DNA of 64,000 bases, from the NCBI RefSeq assembly GCF_000518245.1, contig NZ_KI912408.1, positions 1 through 64,000 of the forward strand. Direction: 5' to 3'. The stretch's first letter is position 1; every line of letters begins with the position of its first letter. The stretch is from Brachyspira alvinipulli ATCC 51933. Its GTDB lineage: Bacteria; Spirochaetota; Brachyspiria; Brachyspirales; Brachyspiraceae. A model generated the notes under the pieces. That model made no database searches, was not told where the DNA came from, and worked only from the letters and a program-made list of their open reading frames with translations. A program made the position numbers and the translations under genes. Below are positions 34,539-42,980 of this stretch, in pieces.

Positions 34539-35234
34539 ATGAAAATTGCCATTATAGGTGATTTACATGGAAAAAACTGCTGGAAAAAATTGCTTGAAGG
34601 TAAATTTGATAGTTTTGATAAGATTGTATTTATGGGTGATTACAGCGATGACAGCTGGGTTACTTTCAGTGATGATGAAATAATAGACAATTTAAATGAA
34701 GTAATAGAATTCAAAAAAAATCATACTGATAATGTTGAGCTATTAGTAGGAAATCATGACTTTCAATATATAGTAGGCTACCCTACTGCAAGCAGATACA
34801 GAAAAAGTTATGCCAAAGAGATGCATAAGATATTTAATGATAATACAGATATATTTAAAATTATACATATAGAAAATGATCATATATTTACACATGCAGG
34901 CATCACAAACGGATGGATTAATTATATAAAAAATAAGTATGAAATAAAAGATATAAATATTAATAATGTTTATGATGTTGTAAATATAGTTTATAAAAAT
35001 GATAAAGACGACTGCAATATTGCTTCATTCAGACGAGGCGGTATAAACGAATTTGCAGGCATATTATGGTCAGATACTCAAGATTTGCTTGATGATGCTT
35101 GGATTGGTTATAATCAGGTTGTAGGACATAATAGAATAAAACCAGGAAGCGTAATAAAAAAAGATAATTATATTATTTATATGAGCGACCATTTTGATAC
35201 GGATCAAAACAAATTATTAGTTTTAGATATATAA
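34539..35234 (+). CDS. Calcineurin-like (PPP-type) phosphatase
   Basis: 231 residues with the full metallophosphoesterase motif set: GDLHG (7-11), GDYSDD, VGNHDF, FTHAGI and VGHNRI. It resembles the bacterial PPP serine/threonine phosphatases (PrpA/PrpB, lambda phosphatase type) and diadenosine tetraphosphate hydrolases; sequence alone does not decide. Cytoplasmic. It begins directly after the HPr-like gene, with the ribosome-binding site AAGGAGG (34527-34533) in that gene's last codons. A protein phosphatase beside serine-bearing HPr-like proteins suggests, but does not prove, dephosphorylation of that serine. Confidence 0.85.
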   Translation: MKIAIIGDLHGKNCWKKLLEGKFDSFDKIVFMGDYSDDSWVTFSDDEIIDNLNEVIEFKKNHTDNVELLVGNHDFQYIVGYPTASRYRKSYAKEMHKIFNDNTDIFKIIHIENDHIFTHAGITNGWINYIKNKYEIKDININNVYDVVNIVYKNDKDDCNIASFRRGGINEFAGILWSDTQDLLDDAWIGYNQVVGHNRIKPGSVIKKDNYIIYMSDHFDTDQNKLLVLDI

Positions 35235-35250
35235 TTTTTAAGGAGTTTGT

Positions 35251-35532
35251 ATGTTTCCAGATAAAGCACCTTTTCACTATAAATGCCAAAACTGCGGATA
35301 TTTTTTTACTTCTGATAAAAAATTAAATGCTCCTTCAGGTCTTTCATCCGTTTCATTAGATTTTGACAATAAAATTGAAACAGATGAAAATGGTAATGAA
35401 ATATATAAAATTGAATCAAATAATAAAAAAGAATCATTTTTTGATAAAATATTTAAAAAATTATCATACCCTAAATGTCCGAAATGCAATGAACATGCTG
35501 TTGTAAGCGTTGACTATATGGTTCATAAATAA
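35251..35532 (+). CDS. Small zinc-ribbon protein
   Basis: 93 residues with two CxxC knuckles: YKCQNCGYF (C12, C15) and YPKCPKCNEH near residue 78, which together can hold one zinc ion. The middle is a polar linker. It lies 16 bases after the phosphatase gene with AAGGAG upstream, so it belongs to the same transcript. No specific family is recognised. Confidence 0.72.
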   Translation: MFPDKAPFHYKCQNCGYFFTSDKKLNAPSGLSSVSLDFDNKIETDENGNEIYKIESNNKKESFFDKIFKKLSYPKCPKCNEHAVVSVDYMVHK

Positions 35533-35590
35533 TTGACTTTTATTATTATTTGTAATATCATTAAACATCTTTATTAAGAATGATTTTTTT

Positions 35591-36499
35591 ATGAAAAATA
35601 TATTTATTTTTATACTTTCTATTATTATAATTGCAGTATTCTCATTTACTTTTATTAAAGTTAAAAATAATTATAATATTAGTTTTGAATATACTGACAA
35701 TAAAAATACTTCAAGCAACAATATAAATATAACCAAAAAACAGCTCGCAGAAAACGATATATTTCACTTGGCAGATGTCAATTCCCCTAATATAGTAGAA
35801 CCTGTATTAAATAATATAAATAAATCAATAGAAATGAGCAACTGGATTAGTATTATAATAGATGATAGCGGTAATACATTGGATTATATTGATAGATTTT
35901 TTTATTTGGCTAATGAATATGATATAACATTCGCGGTTTTGCCAGATTCATCTCATAGTATAGATTTTTCACATTATGCATATAGCAACAATGTTAATGT
36001 AATACTTCATATACCTATGGAAGGAAGCGACTATTTTGGAGAGCAAACATTAATAAGAGTAAATATGAATAAAGATGAAATATTCAGATTACTTGACCAT
36101 TCATATTCAAGAGTGCCTTATGCAAATGGAATGAATAATCATACAGGTTCTGTTGCAAGCAAGGACCGAGATGTAGTTTCATATATGCTTGAATATGCTA
36201 TGGCTAATAATAAATATTTTGTCGATTCTTACACAGTTGCTGGAAGTCTTATATATGATATGGCTGTTGAATATGGGGTAAAAACTGCAAAAAGATCCGT
36301 ATTTCTTGATAATGAAAGAGATTATGATTCTATAGTTAAACAATGGAGAGAATTAATAAGATTATCAAAAGAACATGGCGGAGCAATTGGTATAGGACAT
36401 TATCAAAGTATAGAGACATTAAATATGCTTGAGAACAACTTGCCTATGCTTGAAGAAGAAGGTATAGTAAGCATAAATATAAATGAAATATTAAATTAA
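35591..36499 (+). CDS. Divergent polysaccharide deacetylase family protein
   Basis: 302 residues. An N-terminal membrane anchor (about 3-22), a polar spacer, then a NodB-fold domain of the divergent polysaccharide deacetylase type (DUF610/YibQ): WISIIIDDSGNTLDYID, ITFAVLPDS, VILHIPMEG, NGMNNHTGSVAS and the terminal GGAIGIGHY. The two aspartates in IIDDSG and the His in NNHTG are metal or catalytic positions of the fold. It faces the periplasm. Substrate unknown; envelope glycans are likely. It is followed 18 bases later by lysA. Confidence 0.85.
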   Translation: MKNIFIFILSIIIIAVFSFTFIKVKNNYNISFEYTDNKNTSSNNINITKKQLAENDIFHLADVNSPNIVEPVLNNINKSIEMSNWISIIIDDSGNTLDYIDRFFYLANEYDITFAVLPDSSHSIDFSHYAYSNNVNVILHIPMEGSDYFGEQTLIRVNMNKDEIFRLLDHSYSRVPYANGMNNHTGSVASKDRDVVSYMLEYAMANNKYFVDSYTVAGSLIYDMAVEYGVKTAKRSVFLDNERDYDSIVKQWRELIRLSKEHGGAIGIGHYQSIETLNMLENNLPMLEEEGIVSININEILN

Positions 36500-36517
36500 A
36501 ATTTAGAGGGATTATTT

Positions 36518-37756
36518 ATGATTGATTACAAAGACAATATCCTTATGTGCGAGGATATAAAATTAACTGATATTACTAATAAATACAAAACACCTTTTTA
36601 CATTTATTCAAAAAATAATATTCTTGAGAAAATAAAAACTTTTAAAGAAGTTTTTTCTGATATAGATGATTTATTAATAGCTTATGCCGTTAAAGCAGAA
36701 AATAATTTATCAATACTTAAATTAATGGCTCAGGAAGGCATAGGAGCGGATGTAGTATCTATAGGAGAGATTTTAAAATATGTAAAAGCTGGAGGAAATG
36801 CTAAAAATGTAGTATTTTCAGGTGTTGGAAAAACAGAAGAAGAAATAAAAAAAGCAATAGAATTAGAAATAAGACGCTTTAATATAGAATCAATACCGGA
36901 AGCTGTAAGAATAAATACTATAGCCAAAGAACTTAAAAAAACAGTTAAATGTTCTATAAGAATTAATCCTAATGTTGATGCTCATACACATGAAAAGATT
37001 ACAACAGGTGTTCATGGAAATAAATTTGGAATAAGTATAAAAACAATAAAAGAGAATGCAGATTTTTTAAAAGGATTAAATAATATAGAAATAGATTCTC
37101 TTTCAATGCATATAGGCTCTCAAATACTAGATCCTGCCCCATTAAATAAAGCTATAACAGTAATGAAAGGACTTATAGAAGAAGTTAAAAATATTGGTTT
37201 TAATATAAAAGCTGTTGATATAGGCGGAGGATATGGAGTAAGATATGATAAAAGCTCCAATGGATTTGATTTTGAAAAGTTTAAAAAAGAAAGCATAAAT
37301 TTATTAAAAGACATGAAATTAAGTATTACAACAGAACCCGGACGATATTTTATTGCAGAGGCTGGTGCTTTGATAATGAAAGTTGAATATGTTAAAGAAG
37401 AATGGGGTAAAAAATATATAATATTAAATGGCGGCATGAATGATTATATAAGAGCTGCTATGTATGATGCTTATAATGAAATACTGCCTCTTATAAAAAG
37501 AGATGGTAAGGAAAAATATCAATTTGTAGGTCCTATATGCGAAAGTTCTGATGTTTTTGCAAATGACAGAGAATGCACTACTATAGAAGCTGGAGATTAT
37601 GTTGCTTTGATTGATTCAGGTGCTTATGGATTTAGTATGGCAAGCAATTATAATTCAAGAACTTTAATATCTCAGGTAATGATAGATAAAGATAATCATT
37701 ATTTAATAAGAAAAGCACAGACATTTGAAGAAATGATATCTCATGAAATTATTTAA
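36518..37756 (+). CDS. lysA: Diaminopimelate decarboxylase
   Basis: 412 residues, the usual length. It converts meso-diaminopimelate to lysine using pyridoxal phosphate. The cofactor lysine is K59 in IAYAVKAENN. GGGYGVRYD binds the phosphate, TEPGRYFIAEAGALI lines the site, and GPICESSDVFA carries the conserved cysteine contributed across the dimer. It is a fold-III (alanine racemase-like) enzyme of the cytoplasm. AGAGGG lies upstream of ATG. No other lysine genes are nearby, and it is probably co-transcribed with the deacetylase gene. Confidence 0.95.
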   Translation: MIDYKDNILMCEDIKLTDITNKYKTPFYIYSKNNILEKIKTFKEVFSDIDDLLIAYAVKAENNLSILKLMAQEGIGADVVSIGEILKYVKAGGNAKNVVFSGVGKTEEEIKKAIELEIRRFNIESIPEAVRINTIAKELKKTVKCSIRINPNVDAHTHEKITTGVHGNKFGISIKTIKENADFLKGLNNIEIDSLSMHIGSQILDPAPLNKAITVMKGLIEEVKNIGFNIKAVDIGGGYGVRYDKSSNGFDFEKFKKESINLLKDMKLSITTEPGRYFIAEAGALIMKVEYVKEEWGKKYIILNGGMNDYIRAAMYDAYNEILPLIKRDGKEKYQFVGPICESSDVFANDRECTTIEAGDYVALIDSGAYGFSMASNYNSRTLISQVMIDKDNHYLIRKAQTFEEMISHEII

Positions 37757-37769
37757 TATTTGATAATAA

Positions 37770-37805
37770 AACTAAATAGAATTTTAATATAAATTCTATT
37801 TAGTT
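37770..37805. terminator. Bidirectional terminator
   Basis: Perfect 15-bp inverted repeat AACTAAATAGAATTT (37770-37784) and its complement (37791-37805), six-base loop, T run on the plus strand. It overlaps the last codons of the convergent regulator gene. Confidence 0.85.
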
Positions 37806-38228
37806 TTTTGCTTCTTTTTCTCTGTTAAAAATATTTTCTTTTTTACAGTAACCGCATAAGAATTCTTTAAATTTATGTACGGTATCTTTACTCATAGCAT
37901 GTTCTATTAAACAAGCTTCCTCATCTGCCACTTTCTCATCCACATTTAATACTTTTGTTAAGAAATAATAGAATATCGCATGCCTTTCAGCTATATCTTT
38001 CCCTATTGCTCTGCCTGATTCTGTAAGTTCTATATCTCCATAATGCTCATGTTTTATATGTCCTAATTTTGAAAGGCTCTTAATTGCTGTATTAACACTA
38101 GCTTTAGAACGTCCCACTAAATCGGCAATATCTGTTATTCTTATAGCTTCTTTAAAATTCTTTTCTACTTCTAAATTGTAGATAGTTTCTAAATAATTTT
38201 CTAATATAGGTGTTATTTCTTGTTTCAT
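37800..38228 (-). CDS. DtxR/MntR-family metal-dependent regulator
   Basis: 142 residues: an N-terminal winged helix (ENYLETIYNLE, ITDIADLVGRSKASVNTAIKSLSKLGHIKHEHYGDIELTESGRAIG) and the metal-binding/dimer domain (ERHAIFYYFLTKVLNVDEKVADEEACLIEHAMS). The H-x-E and C-x2-E/H residues fit manganese- or iron-sensing members. There is no C-terminal SH3 domain, so it is closer to MntR than to DtxR. These repressors shut off metal uptake when the metal is plentiful. No uptake operon is adjacent, so targets lie elsewhere. Confidence 0.88.
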   Translation of the reverse strand: MKQEITPILENYLETIYNLEVEKNFKEAIRITDIADLVGRSKASVNTAIKSLSKLGHIKHEHYGDIELTESGRAIGKDIAERHAIFYYFLTKVLNVDEKVADEEACLIEHAMSKDTVHKFKEFLCGYCKKENIFNREKEAKN

Positions 38229-38331
38229 AGTAGTGATTTTAATATAAAAATATTATAAGTCAATATTTAAATTAAATATTTTTACTTAATTTGAATTAAA
38301 TTAGTTAATAAAATATTATTGATATTATATT

Positions 38332-38359
38332 TTGACAAAATATTAATTTTTATTATATT
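38332..38359 (+). promoter_or_regulatory. Two-component operon promoter
   Basis: TTGACA (38332-38337), 16-nt spacer, TATATT (38354-38359), about 80 bases before the response regulator start. Confidence 0.6.
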
Positions 38360-38439
38360 TATGATAAATAGTTGTATATTCGTAAAAAAAATATATAATT
38401 TGTATCAATAAAAATATATTATCCTTGGTGGTTTTGATT

Positions 38440-39123
38440 ATGGAAAAAGAACTTATTTACTCTGTAGAAGATGATGATAATATAAGAGATCTCATCAAAT
38501 ACACAGTTGAAGAAGCAGGATATACTATAGAATGTTTCTCAAATGGTAATGATATGCTTACTGCATTAAAAACAGCCACTCCAAATTTAGTATTACTTGA
38601 TATTATGCTTCCTGATATAGAAGGAACAGAAATATTAAAAGTAATAAGAACAGATTACGCTCATCTTCCTATTAAAGTTATAATGCTTACAGCAAAGGCT
38701 AGTGAAATTAATATAGTTACAGGTCTTAATTTAGGTGCTGATGATTATATTCCTAAACCTTTCTCTGTATTAGAACTTCTTGCCAGAATAAAAGCAAATT
38801 TAAGAAAAAAAGATGTAAGACTTGATGCTGAAGAATTGAATTTTGGAGAAATAAAATTAATAGTAAAGAAAAGAAGTGTATTTGTTGGAGAAAGACAAGT
38901 TATATTAACTCAAAAAGAATTTGACCTTTTAAAGCTTTTAATGGAAAATGCCAATAATGTAGTTGATAGAGATACCATGCTTGAAGAAGTATGGGGTGTA
39001 GACCATTCTATGGAAACTAGAACTATTGATATGCATATAAAATCTATTAGACAGAAGTTGGATTTACAAAAAGAAAATATCATAACTGTCAGAGGCATGG
39101 GCTATAAATTAACAGAAATATAA
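38440..39123 (+). CDS. OmpR/PhoB-family response regulator
   Basis: 227 residues from ATG 38440, preceded by GGTGG; a TTG eleven bases earlier in the same frame is less likely. The receiver domain has the acidic pocket (E10, D11, D12), phosphoacceptor D54 in LVLLDIMLPD and K106 in PKPFSV. The C-terminal OmpR-type winged helix has LTQKEFDLLKLLMENANNVVDRDTMLEEVWG and a final TVRGMGYKL. It is paired with the PAS histidine kinase 16 bases downstream. The pair looks like PhoB-PhoR, but no phosphate genes are nearby and the signal is unknown. Confidence 0.92.
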   Translation: MEKELIYSVEDDDNIRDLIKYTVEEAGYTIECFSNGNDMLTALKTATPNLVLLDIMLPDIEGTEILKVIRTDYAHLPIKVIMLTAKASEINIVTGLNLGADDYIPKPFSVLELLARIKANLRKKDVRLDAEELNFGEIKLIVKKRSVFVGERQVILTQKEFDLLKLLMENANNVVDRDTMLEEVWGVDHSMETRTIDMHIKSIRQKLDLQKENIITVRGMGYKLTEI

Positions 39124-39139
39124 TAATATTTAAGAAACT

Positions 39140-40930
39140 ATGATTAAGAATATATTTTATAAATCATTATTGATACTTATATTATCAAGTGCTTTAATGT
39201 TTATAGGTATATTATTTACTGTACAATATAATAATATCATGTACAGCCAAGTAATGATAGTTAATATTATGGAAATGCTTGAAAAAGAAATAGATTTATA
39301 TGATATACAAACAGAAGATGCCTTCAGAAAGTTTGTACTTCAATCTGACAAGGAAGAATTAAGAATAAGTGTTATCTCTACCAATGGCGTAGTAGTTGCA
39401 GATACACTTGCGGATACTTCAAAAAACCTTATGGGAAATCATACAAATAGAAGCGATGTTATAGAGGCATTGCATAGTGTAGAAAATGCTCCCGTCTTCT
39501 CTATAACTACTTCTATTAGTCAAAAAACTCCATACATATATGCTTCAAAAAAAATAAAAGCCGATGACAGCAGAGATTATATATTAAGAGTATCAATACC
39601 TATAGATTCTGTTAATAAATATTTAATAAGTTTCTTATTTACAGCTGTTATGGTTATAGGTGTTGTTATTATAATTATGGCTTTAGTTCTCCCTTTAATG
39701 AGCAGAAATATAATGATTCCTTTCTATATTATAAAAGAAACTTTAGATAATATTTATAATAACAAATCAACCAAACCTAAAAATCTCACAGGGTATAATG
39801 ACATTAATACAATACTCTATGATATTAATGAACTTGCTGTAAGTCTAAACGAAAATATAATAGGATATCAAACAGAAAAAGAAAAACTTAATTATGTATT
39901 AGAAAATATTGCTCAAGGTATTATTGCCGTAAATAAGAATAAGGATATATTTTTTATAAATCAATATACTATGGATCTATTAGAAATATCTGATTCTAAT
40001 GTAAAAAACCTAAGTGAAGTTATCAAAGATAATGAAGTTATGGAAAGAATTAATAATGCAATAGAATTAAAAAGATTTTCTAAATTTGATATAAAAGAGC
40101 ATACAATAGATATAGAAATAAGCATCATACCTATACTTGATAATGAAAATATATCTGCCTTAATAAAGTTTGAAGACGTTACTGATATAAGAAAAGTAGA
40201 AATAGAAAAACAGGATTTTTTCATAAATGCATCTCATGAATTAAAAACACCTCTTACATCAATACTAGGATACTCTGAACTTTTAATGGCTACAGGAGGC
40301 GGTAAAAATTTAGCTGATTTTATAAAAAGAATAAATAATGAAGCTTTAAGAATGAAAGATCTTGTCATAGATATGCTCACATTAAGCCGAATAGAAGCTA
40401 ATTGGAAGGAAACTGTTGATGAGAAACTTGATATAAAAGAAATTATACTAAGCGTATTTGAAAGCAACAGAATAAAAGCTGAACAGAGAAATATGAGTAT
40501 AGATTTAGATATAGAATCTGCTATTATAATGGCTAATAAAGAAAAAATTACAGAAGTGGTTAATAATTTAGTTGACAATGCAATTAAATATACAGATGAC
40601 GGAGGAATTGTAAAAATATCTCTTAAAAAGAAAGATTCTAAAGCTATATTTACAGTAAAAGATACAGGATGCGGTATTGCTCCTCAATATTTAAATAGAA
40701 TATTTGAAAGATTTTTTAGGGTAAAGAATAATAAATATTTAAAAGTTCAAGGTACAGGATTAGGATTAACAATAGTAAAGAATATTTGTAATTATTATAA
40801 TGCTGACATACACATAACAAGTGAAGAAAATGTAGGAACTGAAATGACAGTTGTTTTTAATTTATATAAAGATATTGAAAAATTAGAAAATAAAGAAAAA
40901 ACAGAAAATATAGAAACTAAAGAAAAATAA
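39140..40930 (+). CDS. PAS-containing sensor histidine kinase (PhoR-like)
   Basis: 596 residues. Two membrane helices (about 9-28 and 163-187) enclose an extracytoplasmic sensor of about 130 residues (dCACHE-like: ISVISTNGVVVADTLADTSKNLMGNH). Then a HAMP-like linker, a PAS domain (about 250-350), HisKA with H366 in NASHELKTPLTS, and an ATPase domain with the N box (EVVNNLVDNAIKYT), DTGCGIAPQ and GTGLGLTIVKN. It phosphorylates the neighbouring regulator. The start lies 16 bases after the regulator stop, with AAGA as a weak binding site. Confidence 0.92.
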   Translation: MIKNIFYKSLLILILSSALMFIGILFTVQYNNIMYSQVMIVNIMEMLEKEIDLYDIQTEDAFRKFVLQSDKEELRISVISTNGVVVADTLADTSKNLMGNHTNRSDVIEALHSVENAPVFSITTSISQKTPYIYASKKIKADDSRDYILRVSIPIDSVNKYLISFLFTAVMVIGVVIIIMALVLPLMSRNIMIPFYIIKETLDNIYNNKSTKPKNLTGYNDINTILYDINELAVSLNENIIGYQTEKEKLNYVLENIAQGIIAVNKNKDIFFINQYTMDLLEISDSNVKNLSEVIKDNEVMERINNAIELKRFSKFDIKEHTIDIEISIIPILDNENISALIKFEDVTDIRKVEIEKQDFFINASHELKTPLTSILGYSELLMATGGGKNLADFIKRINNEALRMKDLVIDMLTLSRIEANWKETVDEKLDIKEIILSVFESNRIKAEQRNMSIDLDIESAIIMANKEKITEVVNNLVDNAIKYTDDGGIVKISLKKKDSKAIFTVKDTGCGIAPQYLNRIFERFFRVKNNKYLKVQGTGLGLTIVKNICNYYNADIHITSEENVGTEMTVVFNLYKDIEKLENKEKTENIETKEK

Positions 40931-40947
40931 AAAATCATTTTATATTA

Positions 40948-40976
40948 TTGAAAAATACCCCAATATGCTATATAAT
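40948..40976 (+). promoter_or_regulatory. Copper chaperone promoter
   Basis: TTGAAA (40948-40953), 17-nt spacer containing ATACCCC, TATAAT (40971-40976). Full consensus. Confidence 0.75.
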
Positions 40977-41007
40977 TGTTAGATAATTATAACAAAGGAG
41001 TATTAAA

Positions 41008-41217
41008 ATGAAAAACGTAACTATAAAAATAAATGGAATGGGTTGTCAGAATTGCGTAAAAGCGGTTACTGAAGAATTAAGTTCTATAGAAGGAATAAGC
41101 AAAGTTAATGTAAGTTTAGAAAATGCATGTGCTGAAGTTGAATACGATGAATCAAAGGTTAATACTGATAAAATGATTTCTGCTATAAAAGAATTAGAAT
41201 ATGAGGCTAGTTTATAA
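41008..41217 (+). CDS. Heavy-metal-associated (CopZ-like) domain protein
   Basis: 69 residues forming one HMA domain: GMGCQNCVKAVTEEL with the metal-binding C13-x2-C16 pair (GMGCQNC, where copper chaperones usually have GMTC or GMSC), then VSLENACAEVEYDES. Such proteins deliver Cu(I) or another soft metal to P-type ATPases. No copper ATPase is adjacent. AAAGGAG precedes ATG, and the gene has its own consensus promoter. ruvA starts three bases after its stop, so both share a transcript. Confidence 0.88.
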   Translation: MKNVTIKINGMGCQNCVKAVTEELSSIEGISKVNVSLENACAEVEYDESKVNTDKMISAIKELEYEASL

Positions 41218-41220
41218 TAT

Positions 41221-41805
41221 ATGTTTGCTTTTATAGAAGGTAAAGTACAAATAATATCAGAAGGTATCATAGCTCTTCTTTGTAATGGTGTTGGTTATGA
41301 AATTATAGTATCTAGAAAACTAAATGTTCAAAATGATGATAATATAAGACTATATACTCAGCTTATACATAAAGAAGATGCCATGATACTTTATGGTTTC
41401 AGCAGCAGAGAAGAGAAAAAAATGTTTTCTACATTAATGTCTACATCAGGGGTTGGTCCTAAACTTACTATGGAAATACTTTCTACATACTCAATAGATG
41501 AAATAATGCATATACTATTTAACAAAGATATTAATATGCTTAAAAAAGTTCAAGGAATGGGATTAAAAAAGGCTGAAAAACTTTTATTTGAACTTAGAGA
41601 TAAAATAGAAAAAATAGATATAAATATTTCATCCTCTTCTATTAAAAACTATAATGATAATGAAAGCGATGTAATAAAAGCTTTAATATCATTAGGTTTT
41701 TCTAATAATGAGGCTATTAAATCACTTGCTTCAATAGAAAATAAAGAAAATATGAGTACAGAAGATTTAATAAGTCATGCTTTAAGAAATTTAAGCTCTA
41801 TATAG
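41221..41805 (+). CDS. ruvA: Holliday junction branch migration protein RuvA
   Basis: 194 residues, normal length. An OB-fold N-terminus (MFAFIEGKVQIISEGIIALLCNGVGYEI), the conserved LYGFSSREEKKMFSTLMSTSGVGPK helix-hairpin-helix region, a second hairpin (KKVQGMGLKKAEKLLFEL) and a C-terminal three-helix domain (DVIKALISLGFSNNEA) that contacts RuvB. RuvA binds four-way junctions during recombination repair. ruvB is not next to it. It lies three bases after the copper chaperone gene with only GAGG as a binding site. Confidence 0.95.
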   Translation: MFAFIEGKVQIISEGIIALLCNGVGYEIIVSRKLNVQNDDNIRLYTQLIHKEDAMILYGFSSREEKKMFSTLMSTSGVGPKLTMEILSTYSIDEIMHILFNKDINMLKKVQGMGLKKAEKLLFELRDKIEKIDINISSSSIKNYNDNESDVIKALISLGFSNNEAIKSLASIENKENMSTEDLISHALRNLSSI

Positions 41806-41828
41806 ATATTCATTTTTTATAAAAATTC

Positions 41829-41857
41829 TTGAAAATAAGCAATTATTGATATATAAT
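41829..41857 (+). promoter_or_regulatory. GNAT gene promoter
   Basis: TTGAAA (41829-41834), 17-nt spacer, TATAAT (41852-41857). Confidence 0.75.
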
Positions 41858-41867
41858 TTTATCATTT

Positions 41868-41886
41868 AATAATCATTATCATTATT
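41868..41886 (+). promoter_or_regulatory. Possible Fur-type operator
   Basis: AATAATCATTATCATTATT: its reverse complement agrees with the Fur box consensus at 16 of 19 positions by eye, and it lies just downstream of the -10 box. Such AT-rich strings arise easily here, so this is tentative. Confidence 0.3.
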
Positions 41887-41900
41887 GAGGTATAATAAAA

Positions 41901-42404
41901 ATGGATATAGTTATAAAAAAAGCAGAAATTAAAGATGTATTTGATATTAGTAAATTGCATGCTATATGCTGGAAAGATGCCTATAAAAATATTATACCTG
42001 ATTCATATTTAAAGAAAATATATTTAGATGATTGGTGCGAAGAGTTTGAAGAAGGAATAAATAATAAAACCAGAGAAGCACATATTGCATATATAGATGA
42101 TAAACCAATAGCTGTTATTTCACATGGCCAAAGCAGATGCAATATGGAAAATTACGGAGAAATAATATCATTATATGTTCATCCTATATATCAGGGTTCT
42201 GGAATAGGCAGTATGCTGCTTAAACATGCTGTAGAATATATAAAAGAATCTGGATATAATAATATATGCCTTTGTGTTTTTGATAAAAATGAAAAAGCAA
42301 AAAAGTTTTATGAAAAAAACGGATTTAAAAATTCTGGTAAAAAAAATACTCTAAAAATAAATGATGAAGATATAGAAGAAACAGTTTATATTTACAGTAT
42401 ATAA
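41901..42404 (+). CDS. GNAT-family N-acetyltransferase
   Basis: 167 residues with the GNAT fold: an N-terminal strand and helices (VIKKAEIKDVFDISKLHAICWKDAYKNIIPDSYL), the acetyl-CoA loop in SLYVHPIYQGSGIGSMLLKHA and the C-terminal FYEKNGFKNSGK. The family transfers an acetyl group from acetyl-CoA to an amine; the acceptor cannot be told. GAGG lies upstream of ATG. It has its own promoter and a possible iron-type operator. Confidence 0.88.
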   Translation: MDIVIKKAEIKDVFDISKLHAICWKDAYKNIIPDSYLKKIYLDDWCEEFEEGINNKTREAHIAYIDDKPIAVISHGQSRCNMENYGEIISLYVHPIYQGSGIGSMLLKHAVEYIKESGYNNICLCVFDKNEKAKKFYEKNGFKNSGKKNTLKINDEDIEETVYIYSI

Positions 42405-42421
42405 AATTAAAATACCAATTA

Positions 42422-42450
42422 TTGAAATTTCTATCTTTGCATGATATGAT
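42422..42450 (+). promoter_or_regulatory. Membrane rhodanese promoter
   Basis: TTGAAA (42422-42427), 17-nt spacer, TATGAT (42445-42450). Confidence 0.7.
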
Positions 42451-42473
42451 ATACACATAGAGGGTATATTTAT

Positions 42474-42884
42474 ATGAATAATACAATGACTTTAATAATA
42501 GGCTTAATACTTACTTTTATAATATTAAGCAGTGTAAGAAGAATAATTTTCAATATAAAAAGCAGAGGAAAATTCAAAAATATAAATGTAAATGAAGCTG
42601 TTTCATTATATAAAAATAATAAAAATATTGTTTTGATAGATGTAAGAAGTTATATGGAAGTTCAGCAAAGCGAATATATAGTAAATAGTATAAATATTGC
42701 TTTGGATGATTCTAAATTTGAAGAAAAAATGTCAAAATTAGATAAAAATAAAGAGTATATAGTTTACTGTGCAAGCGGAAATCGTTCTGGTGCTGCATGT
42801 TTTCGTATGCACAAAATGGGATTTACTAACATTAATAACCTTACACGTGCTGGTTATTTTCAGCTTTCATCTGCTTTAAATTAA
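42474..42884 (+). CDS. Membrane-anchored rhodanese-domain protein
   Basis: 136 residues. One N-terminal membrane helix (about 5-23), then a single rhodanese domain with VLIDVRSYMEV and the active loop C99-ASGNRSG. It is similar to the rhodanese lipoprotein at 16416 (both have a VSLYK/VTLWK start and NINNL...AGY end) but is held by a helix rather than lipid. It has GAGGG before ATG. The sulfur donor and acceptor are unknown. Confidence 0.85.
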   Translation: MNNTMTLIIGLILTFIILSSVRRIIFNIKSRGKFKNINVNEAVSLYKNNKNIVLIDVRSYMEVQQSEYIVNSINIALDDSKFEEKMSKLDKNKEYIVYCASGNRSGAACFRMHKMGFTNINNLTRAGYFQLSSALN

Positions 42885-42980
42885 TTTATTTATACAGCTA
42901 ATTCTACTTGCATATAAATTGTTTTAATGATATTGTATATTTAAGGTTTTATATATAACAATAACAAGGATAAGGCTTTA

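Noticed and set aside
38229-38331. DtxR-type operator between the regulator and two-component genes
   Set aside because: Several AT-rich near-palindromes are present (around 38265-38305) but none stands out from the base composition.
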